Part shown: one piece after another, positions 11,281-22,871 of the stretch
How the letters are laid out: every line of letters begins with the position of its first letter
How positions within the stretch are numbered: the stretch's first letter is position 1
Assembly: GCF_021917145.1 (NCBI RefSeq)
Contig: NC_061080.1
Location: 1,028,497 to 1,092,496 of the forward strand
Reading direction: 5' to 3'
Source: Hypomesus transpacificus
Taxonomy: Eukaryota; Chordata; Actinopteri; Osmeriformes; Osmeridae
DNA length: 64,000 nucleotides
Made by a program: the position numbers and the translations under genes
Notes under the pieces: model-generated
What the model saw: only the letters and a program-made list of their open reading frames with translations
What the model was told of the DNA's origin: nothing
Database searches by the model: none

Positions 11281-14200
11281 CAGGGTTTGGCAAGTGGGTT
11301 GACACACTGTTCTCACCTTGTAGGTCCGAAGGCCGTCCAGACTGGACGCTGGATTTAGGTGACGACAGACTACGAGGATCAGATAGATATGGCTCAAGCA
11401 CTGTAGATGCATCAGAAAAAGGGGTGTGGATAGAGGTGGAGAGGGAAGTTTGTCTTTTACATGTTCACAAACTATGAGTGTTACTCGGTAACAAAATACC
11501 GTCACTGTTATTCGCGATGGCCGTTTTGAACTATTTTTCATTGGGCGGTCTTTGGTAGCGTTGGGAGTGTGGAGAGCCGTGGCTGAGTGATCTTTTATAG
11601 TCTCACACAGTTTCATTATAAATCCTCACCTTCTCATCATCGAGGAGAAATATTCATTTAAGATCCCTGCCCGGGAAACCCCATTCATACTTATTAGCTC
11701 TTCAACCGGTGAAGAGGACATGGCGTGCGGCTAATCGCTCTGGGCTCATCTCAACCCAGGGAGTCCGAAGCACATCAAACCACCCAATCGTAAATCAACA
11801 CCATTGGGTGAGCAGAGTAACCTTCATATCTGGGAGTGAAGCCAGAATGAGAGCTATGTTTGGAATGGAAATCCAAATTTATCAAATAGACTGACAAAGT
11901 GTAAGCAAACACCAAACGCTAATCCCCCCCACCCACCCACCGGGCAAACATTACCCAGTCTGTGAGCATGGATGTGCATCTACTTAGCGGGTAGCCAGCT
12001 AGCTAGCTAGCATGTTTAAACCCAAACCAGATTAGCATCCCTGATTCTGCCGGGATGCTTCCCTGATCTCCTCAGAGCTCAATCGCGGGGATAACCTCAC
12101 CCTCCCCACCACCACCTTCAAACAGGAGTTTACCTCCCTTCCCCACATCAAAGCTTCCCAGCTTCTGCTCGCCATGGGGATTACAGAGGGGGATATATGG
12201 GCAAACATGGCAACCGTTTACAAGCGAGACAAAAGAAAAACAAGGATCTCTGAGATGTCCTTTCCTTCACAGATTAGAGACGGGGGGGGGGGGGGGAGGA
12301 TTACCAGAGGGGCCTAATTCTGATTACACAGTGAGGGGTGGTTTTCAGTGGGATGAGAGGAGCCTGGAGTCAATGAGCGGTCACGTCATACCTGCAGTCT
12401 AGCTGGAGATGTCACATCCAAATGACTCACAGTGGTAGATGACTGTCATCGGGCCGCATGGTGAGATATCACACTGCGTTGTGGTTCAGAGACACGGTTG
12501 CTTGAGGCAAATTGCAGCTGATGAAAGTCAAGGCATTATTGATATTTAAAGGGCTACAGGCACAATAGCTCAGCCAGTGGGTTTGCTAACCATCCTGATC
12601 TTGAGCCATTATTGAAAAAATCGATATGGTGGCATTTAAAAGCCCAAGTCTTGAATCAGCATGAAGTCAGCTGATGAAGATGATTCATTTCAGGCTTGTG
12701 GTTGCAAACAACAGAAAACATTGTTATCGAAACATATTACAATAAAGCTCGATGCATGTACAGCTACAGTATCTGAAACTGAGGACAGGACTGGCTGTTG
12801 ACATTTTGTATTGTGTCTGTAGGGACAAGCTAACAACCAGTAATGAAAGTTATTGGAAGGGTCAGTGGTAGCTTGATGTTAATGGTTTGATGAATCCACA
12901 GAGTGACCTTGTTACTACTTTGACCCGGCGTCTTTGCTTTCTGTCGATATTTCGCCACCCCTTTTTTGCCGGGGTATATTCGATGCACTGAGAACCGGTT
13001 CTCCTGAGTGGGATGATATGGCCGCCTTCATGCAGCCTATGTGGCGGCTGAGTGGATTAAATCTCATGGCATAGACAAGAATCAATAGGTATTTGATTTT
13101 ATGAAGACTTGTGAATTCGCATGTTGAGATGTGATAATACATTGATGGAGTGTGCGTAAAACTGATTGTGACCAGGGTAGACCGTTTACCCTCGGTTTAC
13201 AAGACGACCTCATCTATCAGTGTCTCCTCTGTGTTTGGCCTTTAGGGTTGGTATCTCATTTTAATTCCATTCATTCAAAAACATCACTGGAATAACAATT
13301 TTGTCATCTGAATTAGGTTTAAAAAATAAATTAAATAAAACATTGTGAAATTGATAATTTAAAGTTTAAGTTCTGTCAGATTTCACTATTAAGAATCTTG
13401 GACTTAATCTATTTTTACTACTTGGTTTTCTCAGGGGCAAGTGCTGGTGATAAACCTGCTCATGAAAAGAAAAAAAGGAATCTTCTTATCAACCACTTAA
13501 TGTGGGTATTTGAACTCCTGCAAATTAAAATAAACTTTTTTTATACTGGACCTTCACTCAGAAACTAATATATCCTTTGAACCAGTTCCTCTGGCTCTAT
13601 GATGGGTGAGTTCAGGTATTTCAACTCCCTCTCCCTGCAGTCTCCACGGTAACCCTTCTTTATGGACTGGTAACAGGCATGAGGCCGGAAATTACTACGA
13701 GTGTGCTGAGGCGTCAGAGAGTCTCGTAACCATCAGAGAGTGGAAGGCCCTCAAAGTTTAGGGGTGTGCAGAGAGGGAAGTGAGTGCGATCGAAGGAGGC
13801 AAGAGGTCTATTGATATGCCTGTTCACCACATGACCATTAGCAGTTAAGTACTGCACATTACGGCCTTGTTGCTAACTCGCCGCACAGATTGCAGAGTAA
13901 ACAAACAGCATGTCAGTCCCACTGCGTGAAGTTTGTGTAACGAGAGCGTATAAAATACCAAAAATCTGACCTAAAATACTAATGCAAATTGATAGTGCAT
14001 GACCTAGCCAGCCAGTTTGACTTGATGTCAACATCTCCATACAGTATCAGACTTGACTCTCCTGTTGGAGTCTAAGACTCCTGTCTATCATGGGGGATCA
14101 TTTCTGTTCTACAGACATGGCCGCGGACGGGAAGTGAAACAGAAAAGCCGTTCAAGCGTTCATTATTTGTGTCTTTTGGAAAGGCCCCAATGTCGACTGC

Positions 14201-16483
14201 AGGAAAGTACCCAGCACCTGACTCCTCACTTTGCGTCGAGTTCTTGAGTAGCTAGCCATGGGAAAGCTCCATTACAGGATATGATTCATTCAAGGTGCAC
14301 ATCTGCTCATGCTGCGAAGAAGTGTTTGGATTATTGCTCACTGGTGGTCACAGGACCGTGTTGTCAAGGAGACATGTCAAAACATAGACGTACAGGCTCT
14401 ACCAATTCATGGTCCAACCAAGCGGCTATCGTTTGGGTATTGCCGCATCTGAACAATTGGTTTACATGCATGTTGACGGAAGGGTGTTTGGAATAGTGGG
14501 TGATACTAAGACGTTAAAAAACGTCGACATGAGCTCAGAGAGATCGTTCTCAGCCGTGAGTTTGATTACTAACGAGTTTGATTACTGACGTACACTGAAG
14601 TGCATTTGCTGACATGTCATTTCGGCTATACACACCAAGTTCTGAGATCATACTGAGTGCTGGCAAGCAAAGATTGCAACATTCTATGAAGGAAGAGAAA
14701 CAAATGTTCATTAATCTTCCTGGCAAAAGGATGACTAAACTATGGCAAGCACTGACAGACAACTAGGTGCTCATGTGAAATATCCTTTGTGTGAAAAGCC
14801 CCTAAGGCCATTCTGGTCTTTTTATAAGATGACCACTAACGTCACGCACCTATGGATGCACCCTGGATGCCTGAACACCTAACGTATCTCTGGCACTCTG
14901 GTTTGAAACATACAACATCCCTATGAGGTGAGGCGAGCTTCTGGTCAGTTAGACTAAATATTCAAAACTACTTTTTTTTGTGGCCATATGTATTCAAACT
15001 CAGAACTAACTGAGCAATGGACACCAATCAGAAATGTGAGGTCATCTCTTATAGCAACACGGTCATCGTTTTCTCCCCCCAAACATGTCATGCACCCCAT
15101 GTCCCTGTGGACCCAGGGGTGGGGGGTGGGGTTAAGGGGTTGCTGGTGAAGATGTCAGGGGCGCGGGTAGGGACACACATGTTGTAACACACTTGGCCTT
15201 TTGTTAATGGACCCAGCCTGAAAGCACCCTCGCTTCCCACCTCTCAGTTGCAACCATAGAAAAACGTATTCCCTCAGCTCCATAGGTGTGAGGCAGATTT
15301 GCTGTGTACATGTGCAGCCTGAGTCTCTGTAAAGTCAAGAGGTCCTGCAGCGAGGCCTCCACTGAGCAGAATAGAGCACACAGCTGTCAGAATTATTAAT
15401 CTATCAAGCATTGCACAGTGAGTCGGTGAACAAGTTTAAGAAAGTTTATTGCTTGCGGCCGGCCCACAAGGAGACAAAAACATCACACGCCATTGTGCTA
15501 CAAGTTTGTCTGCTAGCATGTTGTGCTAGCTAGCTATTTAAGCAGCCCCACTCTTTACAGTCATTGGTTAGGACAAAGGCATGCAAATGTTCCATGGCTC
15601 TTCTTCATTGGCTCCTTGCATAGACCTGTGTGCGTGGAAACTTACAGAGTTCTCTGACCCTAGGCTTCACCATATGATTCACTCAGCACAGATAAGGTTC
15701 TTTATTGCACCTCGAGTAAGATAATGGTCAGTCTAGGTCAGCTCGTTTACGTATGCCTCGTGTTACCCAAAGTTCAGATTTGGGGGTAGGCCTATCTCTA
15801 CACACATGAGATGCTGAACACAGATTCATTCTTATACAGGATAAATGTGTTACATCTTCAAATTTTCCAACAACAGCCCAGACAGTTAGGAGACTGTGAG
15901 GCAAATCATGTACAAAACAGGGCTTATGTGATTAACGACCACTTCACCTGCTGAACGTTCTAGTGTATCAGTGTACTGAGCACTGATGACCCGTTAAGGA
16001 AGTAATTCTGTGCATTCTATATCTGTACTGTCCAACTCGTGTATTTAAGCATGGTTGAGAGACAGAGTTTTCACTCATACCATCAGTTTGTCATGAACTG
16101 ATTTATAAGTCGAGCGCCCGGATCAAACAAAGTCAAACTCCTTTACGTTGTCGTGACTCCTTCCGGCCTGCCTTATCCAGAAAATCCATTTTATCAATAG
16201 GTCTGCAGTAACTGTAGTTTCTGTGTCTGTATGTCTGCCTCTGTGTGTGAGAGATTCAGAGAGAGAGATTAAGAGAGATAGTAAGAAAGAGAGAGAGCAG
16301 TTGCCTGGTTTTTATATCCTTTAGGGTATGGGTTAGCTCTCCCTGGATACAAGATAGATAGATTGTGTCTATTAATGCCTGCAACTTGGTCCAGGAGAGG
16401 CTGAACAGAATAATTTGCATATTCCACCGAGTAGTGAATTGGTAGACTGTAAATGTGTTGGACTGTTGGTTTGTATTCCCCAA
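11281..16483. other. Intergenic, no gene supported
   Basis: Contains 15 G at 12282-12296 and a (GCTA)n stretch near 11997. At 13641-13760 there is a short acceptor-bounded open stretch resembling the end of an Ig fold, which I treat as at most a relic. The rest is unique sequence without recognisable genes. Confidence 0.45.
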
Positions 16484-16964
16484 TGGTGGAACCAGCTCCC
16501 CACCTCCATCAGGGTCACCGACTGTCTCCCCACCTTCAAGAAAAGGCTCAAGACGCACTTGTTCCAGGAGTAAAACGGCACTTAGGAATGCTTGATTGGA
16601 CCTGATGTTAGTTTCCTCTGGGATCACAATGACTCTTATTGAGAGACTTGTTGCTCTTGTAGGTTAGTTATAACGAAGTTAACTCTTGTACTCGCTGTGA
16701 AATATTTTACTGTTGATTGTTCTTCTACAGGTACAGTCTTGCACTTTTTGGGGTTCATGTTTTAATTTGTAAAACTGCATGCTCTTATGGGTCTTCCCTT
16801 TGGCACCTGTTTAGTTTTTCACAATGTATGCTTCATGTTTTGGCGGCTTGCAATGTTTAGGACTACCTCGTTGTTATGATCAGTGACCTATGCTCTTTTG
16901 TGAAGCTCTCTCTGGGATGTCGCTTTGGATAAAAGCGTCTGCTAAATGCATAAATGTAATGTAT
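16484..16964 (+). mobile_element. L2-type (CR1/L2 clade) LINE, 3' fragment
   Basis: Positions 16484-16573 read as the last 29 codons of an L2-type ORF2, beginning WWNQLPTSIR, containing LPTFKKRLKTHLF and ending in TAA. About 390 bp of 3' UTR follow, finishing with the L2 tail GGATAAAAGCGTCTGCTAAA and a short TAAATGTAATG repeat at about 16927-16962. The 5' part with the reverse transcriptase and endonuclease is absent, as expected of 5'-truncated LINE copies. The tail matches the 3' ends of the SINEs elsewhere in the window. Confidence 0.8.
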
Positions 16965-17212
16965 TAGTCTGCGATTACGAAACTGGAATAATAATCGGTT
17001 CTCATATTGCACTATAAAGTGTATAACACTTTGTACTGGCCACTTTGCCCTTCAAGATTGCAAAATTGTAGATATGACTCATGTTAACTAGTCTGCGATT
17101 ACGAAACTGGAATGATAATCGGTTCTCATATTGTACCATAAATCGTATAACACCTTGTACTGGCCGCTTTGCCCTTCAAGATTGCGAAATTGTAGATGTG
17201 ACTCGTGTTAAC
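16965..17212. repeat. Two-copy 124-bp tandem duplication
   Basis: Copies at 16965-17088 and 17089-17212 begin TAGTCTGCGATTACGAAACT and differ at only about a dozen positions. They abut the end of the LINE fragment exactly and may be part of a composite insertion. Confidence 0.9.
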
Positions 17213-18030
17213 TAGTGTGGTCTCTGGATTATAACCTTCCGCTTGAGCGCGTTTCCAACATGCCAAAAGGGTTTAGACTATAAACTTCAGAGTGACAGTA
17301 TTTGGTACACACGATATCAGACCTGTCCCCTCTGGCCTCAGATTACCAGGGGCGCGCAGACATAAATCCACTTGACTCATCGTTATGACAACTCAGGCCA
17401 GCATCAGAACTTGAATTCAACAGCCACCTAAATCCCAAATGAATGTCAAAGAGTTTTTATAAGGAGCGTTGGGCCTTCCTCAACTCTCTTTGCAGAACTT
17501 GCATGAGTCACCGCATTAGAGCTGGATCATATTGAACACTATTACGCCGAAGATTTGGCACTGTGGGTAATCTAGCTCCAACAGCAATTAAGTACGGGAT
17601 GAATTTTGACAAGCTTTAGAGAAATTACCGACAGCCCCGGCAGCTTGTGTAGTTTGAGGGGACCGTGGTTGGGGGGGGGGGGGGGGGGGGGATTCTGTCA
17701 TCGGGAGCGAAACGGTTGGCTAAAAGCGTGAAATGCTGTGTGGTGTAGTCGGCGAAAAAGGTTTCACGGCGAAGCGGTTATTATTGGACTTCATGTTTAA
17801 TTTAAAAAGTTGCTTCTAGTTGACGAAGCTTGTGTCACACCAGGCTAGGGCGTTTTACCAAGCTGTGGCCATCAAAAGAGGATATGCTCTTATTGCTCAG
17901 ACACACATGACTGCAAACTCACCTGAGGAGCGAAGCACCTAACCGTCCTCACGTGGAAACACAGATGTACTGCCTAAAAAGTGACAAGAATGAACAGTCA
18001 TCTGGTCCCTCTGTTGGAATGTTGGCACTA

Positions 18031-18031
<1 letters not shown>
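17213..18031. other. Intergenic, poly(G) tract, no gene seen
   Basis: Unique sequence with 21 consecutive G at 17671-17691. No coding signal recognised. Confidence 0.5.
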
Positions 18032-18119
<88 letters not shown>

Positions 18120-18195
18120 CACACGCACACACGCACACACGCACACACGCGCACACGCGCACACACGCACACACGCACACACGCACACACGCACA
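18032..18195. repeat. (CA)n microsatellite
   Basis: About 160 bp of pure (CA)n passing into (CACG)-interrupted repeats. The His-Thr and Cys-Val open frames on both strands are repeat translations. Confidence 0.95.
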
Positions 18196-18699
18196 CGAGA
18201 CAATGAACACATTGCTCTACACCAGGCCTGGGTGGGTTACAACATGCATAACAAATTGTTATTATAGAGCCCCTGTCCAGCCTTGAAAAGACTAGAGATG
18301 CGGGCTTCAGAGGGTGTGTGGTGTTGGAGAGACCTGTTCCACAGGGCTGGAGTTATCCAAAATATACATTTAAAGAATCCCTGAGGAACATGTGGGCACA
18401 GTTATAAACACAAAATGTATGAGTAAATGCAACGAGCGGCACATCCAATTCTGTTCATGGTTACTGTATTATCAAACAGTCATGTGTCTGTCAGAGGTGT
18501 GGCACGATAGAGAATTCAACATATTTGTTTTGGGGGGGCGTGGGGGTTCGGAACTCAAACTTGAAACGGTGTGTGTTTGCGTGTCACCAGCTGTGAGATG
18601 AATAGAGGATTCTTCCTCTTCCTTCCATCCCTCTCTCCCATTTCACTCTCCCTCCTTCCCCCTTCCTTTGTCTGCCTCTTATCTCATTTCACTTTCATT

Positions 18700-18885
18700 T
18701 TGCTCCCTCTCTCACAGAACCATCGGCTGCAATTGGTCAAATCATGGCCCACCCTTCTCAGCGCCGAGTAATGGTACAGTTGAGTGCTTGATCATTTGTT
18801 TGGAGCGGAAGAGAGGAGAACGCCAAGGACTGAGGGAAAACCACCCTGGAGGCAAAGAGGAGCACGTTTACAGTATCTCACCGAG
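18700..18885 (+). promoter_or_regulatory. Putative 5' UTR exon and promoter of the Ig-domain gene
   Basis: A consensus splice donor, CCGAG|GTAAGTGA, lies at 18885/18886, and a pyrimidine-led acceptor TTTTGCAG ends at 18935. This suggests an untranslated first exon upstream of the signal-peptide exon. An inverted CCAAT box (ATTGG) is present near 18733. The exact transcription start cannot be read from the sequence. Confidence 0.35.
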
Positions 18886-19012
18886 GTAAGTGACCACCCC
18901 GTCCACAATACTGGATACATATTGTGGTTTTGCAGTCAACTCAAGTGACATCATTTATATTTCTGTGTGAGTAGCTGTGCTTATGCGTGTGTAAAACGAA
19001 GCAGCCGTGATT

Positions 19013-20170
19013 ATGGAGCCGTCTCTTGTATGGACAAGGCTGCTTCTGCTCATAGTTCACACGGCACCCATGGTGGAAGGTGAGGCTCCGTCGAGTTGCA
19101 ACACGCCTTTAACGACCTGCAGCATTTGAAAATCTGTCTCCTGCCCAAAAACCACTCATTTGGGAATTCTGGTTTTGTTCTCACTCAGGGATCAGCATTA
19201 GCCCCCCACTTATGGCCCAGTGTGGCCAAAACCTGAGCCTGTTTTGCAACATCACCCACTCACTACCACAGGGGACCCATGTCACAATGGACTGGGCCCA
19301 CATGGACAGCAATGAGGTCATATGTAAAGTAAACACCTCTCATCCCACCAACGAAACGCATGACTACACATGTTCCCTGAGAGGAGGTGTTTACCTGGAG
19401 CTCACCCTGCTTGGGATTAAGCCTGACAATCAGGGGAGATACGTCTGCAAGCTAAACTCGGCAGTAGGAGCTGAGGACGCGGTGACCTCTGTGACTTTGG
19501 ACGGTGAGTGCCCTGCACACTGGCCAAATGTGACTACCAACACCCCTAAGTGTAGTCCACCTGATTCAAATAAAAGGGTCGTTATCCAGCTCTGTAGAAG
19601 CCTGGTAACGAACATGCATTTGAATCAGGTGTGTTGGAGCAGGGAAACATCTAAAACATGCAGGACAGGGGGTCCCTGAGGACAGGGTTGAGAACCACTG
19701 CGCTAACACAATCAGACAAGCAGGAGGAGGAGGAAGCGGCACGTTCCCATAGCGATGTTCACTGGGTCTCCCCCCTTTTGTCCCTTCTTTCTGTAGAGTG
19801 CTACACAGGCCAGAGTGTGACTACAACAGCCGAGGCTCACTCCTGCACCTTCACAGGGGTGTACCCTGACGGACAGGTGCACTGGTTCCAAGGCTCCAAC
19901 ACACTGATGGGGAGCACCACGATGCACGTGGAGCCACGAGGAGGCTTGACCATCTGCAGTACCCTGGAAATAAACTCCACGTCTGGGCACCTACCCTACA
20001 ACTGCTCCCTGTGGAGCCCCAGAGCCAAACGTTACTTGACCAGCCAACTGGTGACTGTTCCCAGCAGGATTTCTGATGGGCCCAGAAATGCAACCAAGGC
20101 TCACAGAGCTTTCTGGGAACTGGGGGCGATACTTCTGGCGAGCCATTTCCTGATGAAGCTATGGGCCTGA
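19013..20170 (+). CDS. Two-immunoglobulin-domain surface protein, 251 aa
   Basis: Three coding exons join in frame: 19013-19079 (signal peptide, MEPSLVWTRLLLLIVHTAP), 19189-19503 (V-like Ig domain) and 19797-20170 (second Ig domain, tail and stop). All splice sites are GT-AG and both introns are phase 1, the usual arrangement for Ig-domain exons. Domain 1 (about 23-127) has the C42-W58-C109 core with DNQGRYVC. Domain 2 (about 128-220) has C144-W157-C197. Extra cysteines at 34, 68 and 84 could form additional disulfides. There are seven N-glycosylation sequons. The last 19 residues (from F233) are hydrophobic with no cytoplasmic tail, which fits a GPI-anchor signal or a very short membrane anchor. 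The V-plus-C layout resembles B7/butyrophilin- or CD2-type receptors, but I cannot assign an orthologue. An immune or adhesion role is inferred from the fold alone. Confidence 0.8.
19558..19704. mobile_element. Short interspersed repeat in intron 2 of the Ig gene
   Basis: It carries a perfect 14-bp inverted repeat, CACCTGATTCAAAT at 19558-19571 and its complement at 19618-19631. It continues with GTTGGAGCAGGGAAACATCT and ends GGTTGAGAACCACTG, wording typical of a widespread vertebrate non-autonomous repeat. Family name and exact ends are not certain. Confidence 0.5.
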
Positions 20171-20339
20171 CTGCTCGCTGCTTTGTGTCTGAATGATATC
20201 CCCGTGGGAATGATTAACGCCATAACAAGGACGTTTCTGGGCCTGTGTGATAAGGTAGAGCATGCTGTATGGTCTGAGGAGCTTAACAAGGTTCAAAGGT
20301 GTGTTATGATTTAACAGTTTCCTGAAGCACTGAACAAAT

Positions 20340-20345
20340 AATAAA
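20340..20345 (+). terminator. Poly(A) signal of the Ig gene
   Basis: AATAAA lies 170 bp after the stop codon, the first canonical signal downstream. Confidence 0.6.
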
Positions 20346-22457
20346 AAAAAGTCAGATGAATAGGCTGATTACCTGTGAGAGGTTCACTTGCTCTTGTGCT
20401 TGTTTTCATATACAGTATATATGTACAAACGCACATTCCTGGTGGGACATGGGACATACATTTAGTTGGCATCTGAAAACTCTTGTTTGCAGTTTGATGC
20501 TGCCCTCTGCTGTAAAGTGTATATTATTGAAAAAGATTGTTTTGTAATTGTAAGAACAATCTACTGAGGACCCAGCATGACACCACAGTGATGGATCAGT
20601 GTGTCCGATAAACCGCAGAGCTGTGACAAACCCTGCGCTTGGATATTTACTCACATGAAGGTTGTCACTCCTTTCCAATCCCAGTTGGAACAAACGTGAT
20701 TCAGCTTGTCAGTCAGTTAAATCATAGAATCAGGTGTGTTGACTTAGGGTTGGCATGAAAGCTGATGGGCTGGTATTGTGGATTTCTGTCGGTTTGGGCA
20801 TCCAGTGAACAGGCTTGTGAGGCTCGGTTATGATACAACGTCCCTTTCTGTGAGGACAACCACCCTTTTTAAACCTCACACAAATCCTCCTTATCCAAAC
20901 ACTCAAACACACCGTCTCGACCACTGCCCTATGTTTCCCTGTGTCTGTCATTGTCTTCACCTGTGTCTGTCATTGACTTCACCTGTGTCTCGTTGAGTGG
21001 TTTCAGTTCTCATTAGTGAAATTGGTGCGTGTTGTTTGGTTCTGTAAATTTAGGTTCCTGTTTTATGTCCAGTCTTTCTGTCTTGCCCTTGCCAATGTTA
21101 CCGTGCGTATCCTGCCAGTTTCCCCAGTTTGCAAATGAACCCTTGTTTTTGGAACCTAGACCATCCCTCCTGTGTTTGGGTCCTAGCTCTGCACTCGTCC
21201 GTAACACACACACACACACACATAGAGAGAACCCAACGCATACATATTTATTATTTGGAAGGCCAAATATTCTTTGGAAGGTCTTCTTTGGAAGTAATTC
21301 TTCTTTAAAATAACATCTTCAGGGTTCTTCAGGTCTGTACAAGTCCAGGCAGGATGTGAGGTACTAGAGAGTAACTACTGAAAAACATGTCAGGGCCTTC
21401 AGTAGTTCATTTATGAGGTTAAGCGTCACAGAAACTATCATTATGTAAATGCTGAGAATCAATACATTTTTCAATCAGTTTTTTGGTACATTTGTATTTA
21501 GTTTGCCATGATTGTCTGCTCTGATGTATTATTTTGCTTCAACTTGATTAACGTTAACTGTACTCTAGAGCTGGAGCATCTCGAAGCAAAAGTAATTAAG
21601 TCTCAAAGGACATCAACTGAATATATGAAAGATAAAGTGATTCAATTGTTCATTTTTAGTGTGGTCTTGCAATCATTTTTTTTACAGTGATGTTATAAAA
21701 TATTCCGCCACAGTGTGGCAGCAGAGATACATTTCCAGGAACAGGAGAAAAAATACGGGTGAAGTCCAGTGAGCCTCAAGATGCCCACCCTGTCACAATG
21801 TGGAACAGTTCACTTCATCCTGACAGCGGTGGAAAGTCTAAGTGCTTCATTTCAGACGTTCCGGGGTCAAGTTCATAAATGAATTGTCTGTTGTTGTCGT
21901 TGTTGGTGACGTTAAAATCGGTGGTAACTACAAATCTCGTTCCTTTCCTGATAGAAAAGTGGCCTTGCCTCAGTCTGAGGTAGCCGGTGGCCTGGTGACA
22001 TAACCCAACAGTGTTTGAAGTCGCTCCTCTTTGGACACACAGCAGACACACACAGAGTAGCAAGCACACAATGAGTTAGCCTAGTTTTGAGTGGTTACAC
22101 ACACACATACTCAAGCTTATTAACTCTCTATCTCTGACAAACATACACACACACACTTTTCTGCCACACACACACACACACTATAAAACGAAGGAGAATG
22201 CTCAACAGAGACAGGAAAGCTGCCCCCGTTGCCATGGTGACCTAATGCAACCCCCCACTCCAGCATGTCGAGACAGAAGACTGAGTGTGTATGCGTGTGT
22301 GTTTGTATGTGTGTGTGTGTGTGTACACTTTCCTCACCGGCCAATTAGCCCAGCCTGTGTTATCTGTACTCAGAGAGGCGCACATTAAAGCCCTTTAACA
22401 GCCTGGTCCACAGTCAGGTGAGTCTCCAACAGCTGTTCATATCAAGCACAGAACTGA
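20346..22457. other. Intergenic, possible degenerate LTR-like sequence
   Basis: At about 20930-21210 the text (tandem CACCTGTGTCTGTCATTG units, then sequence like TTTATGTCCAGTCTTTCTGT) resembles fish LTR-retrotransposon ends, but I see no paired copy or reverse transcriptase. The 84-codon minus-strand open frame at 21815-22069 has no recognised domain. (CA)n and (TG)n stretches occur near 22140-22320. Confidence 0.35.
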
Positions 22458-22871
22458 TGGAGGGGAGGGGAGGGGAGGGGAGGGGAGGGGAGGGGAGGGG
22501 AGGGGAGGGGAGAGGAGAGGAGAGGAGAGGAGAGGAGAGGAGAGGAGAGGAGAGGAGAGGAGAGGAGAGGAGAGGAGAGGAGAGGAGAGGAGAGGGGAGG
22601 GGAGGGGAGGGAGAGGAAAGGAAAGGAAAGGAAAGGAAAGGAAAGGAAAGGAGAGGAGAGGGGAGGGGAGGGGAGGGGAGGGGAGGGGAGGGGAGGGGAG
22701 GGGAGGGGAGGGGAGGGGAGGGGAGGGGAGGGGAGGGGAGGGGAGGGGAGGGGAGGGGAGGGGAGGGGAGGGGAGAGGAGAGGAGAGGAGGGGTGAGGAG
22801 AGGAGAGGAGGAGAGGAGAGGAGAGGAGAGGAGAGGAGAGGATAGGAGAGGAGAGGAGAGGAGGGGAGAGA
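22458..22871. repeat. 414-bp polypurine GGGGA/GGAGA satellite tract
   Basis: Blocks of GGGGA, GAGGA and GGAAA units give a purine-only plus strand except for isolated T at about 22795 and 22843. Long mirror-symmetric purine tracts of this kind can form triplex (H-DNA) or G-quadruplex structures. The open frames through it on both strands are repeat artefacts. Confidence 0.95.

Noticed and set aside
14529..14760. hAT transposase remnant (MSSERSFSA-like start)
   Set aside because: Only about eight residues resemble the hAT C-terminal motif, and nothing flanking continues the similarity.
21815..22069. 84-codon minus-strand open frame with a hydrophobic start
   Set aside because: No recognisable domain, no convincing splice or promoter context, and the hydrophobic part overlaps (CA)n-type sequence.
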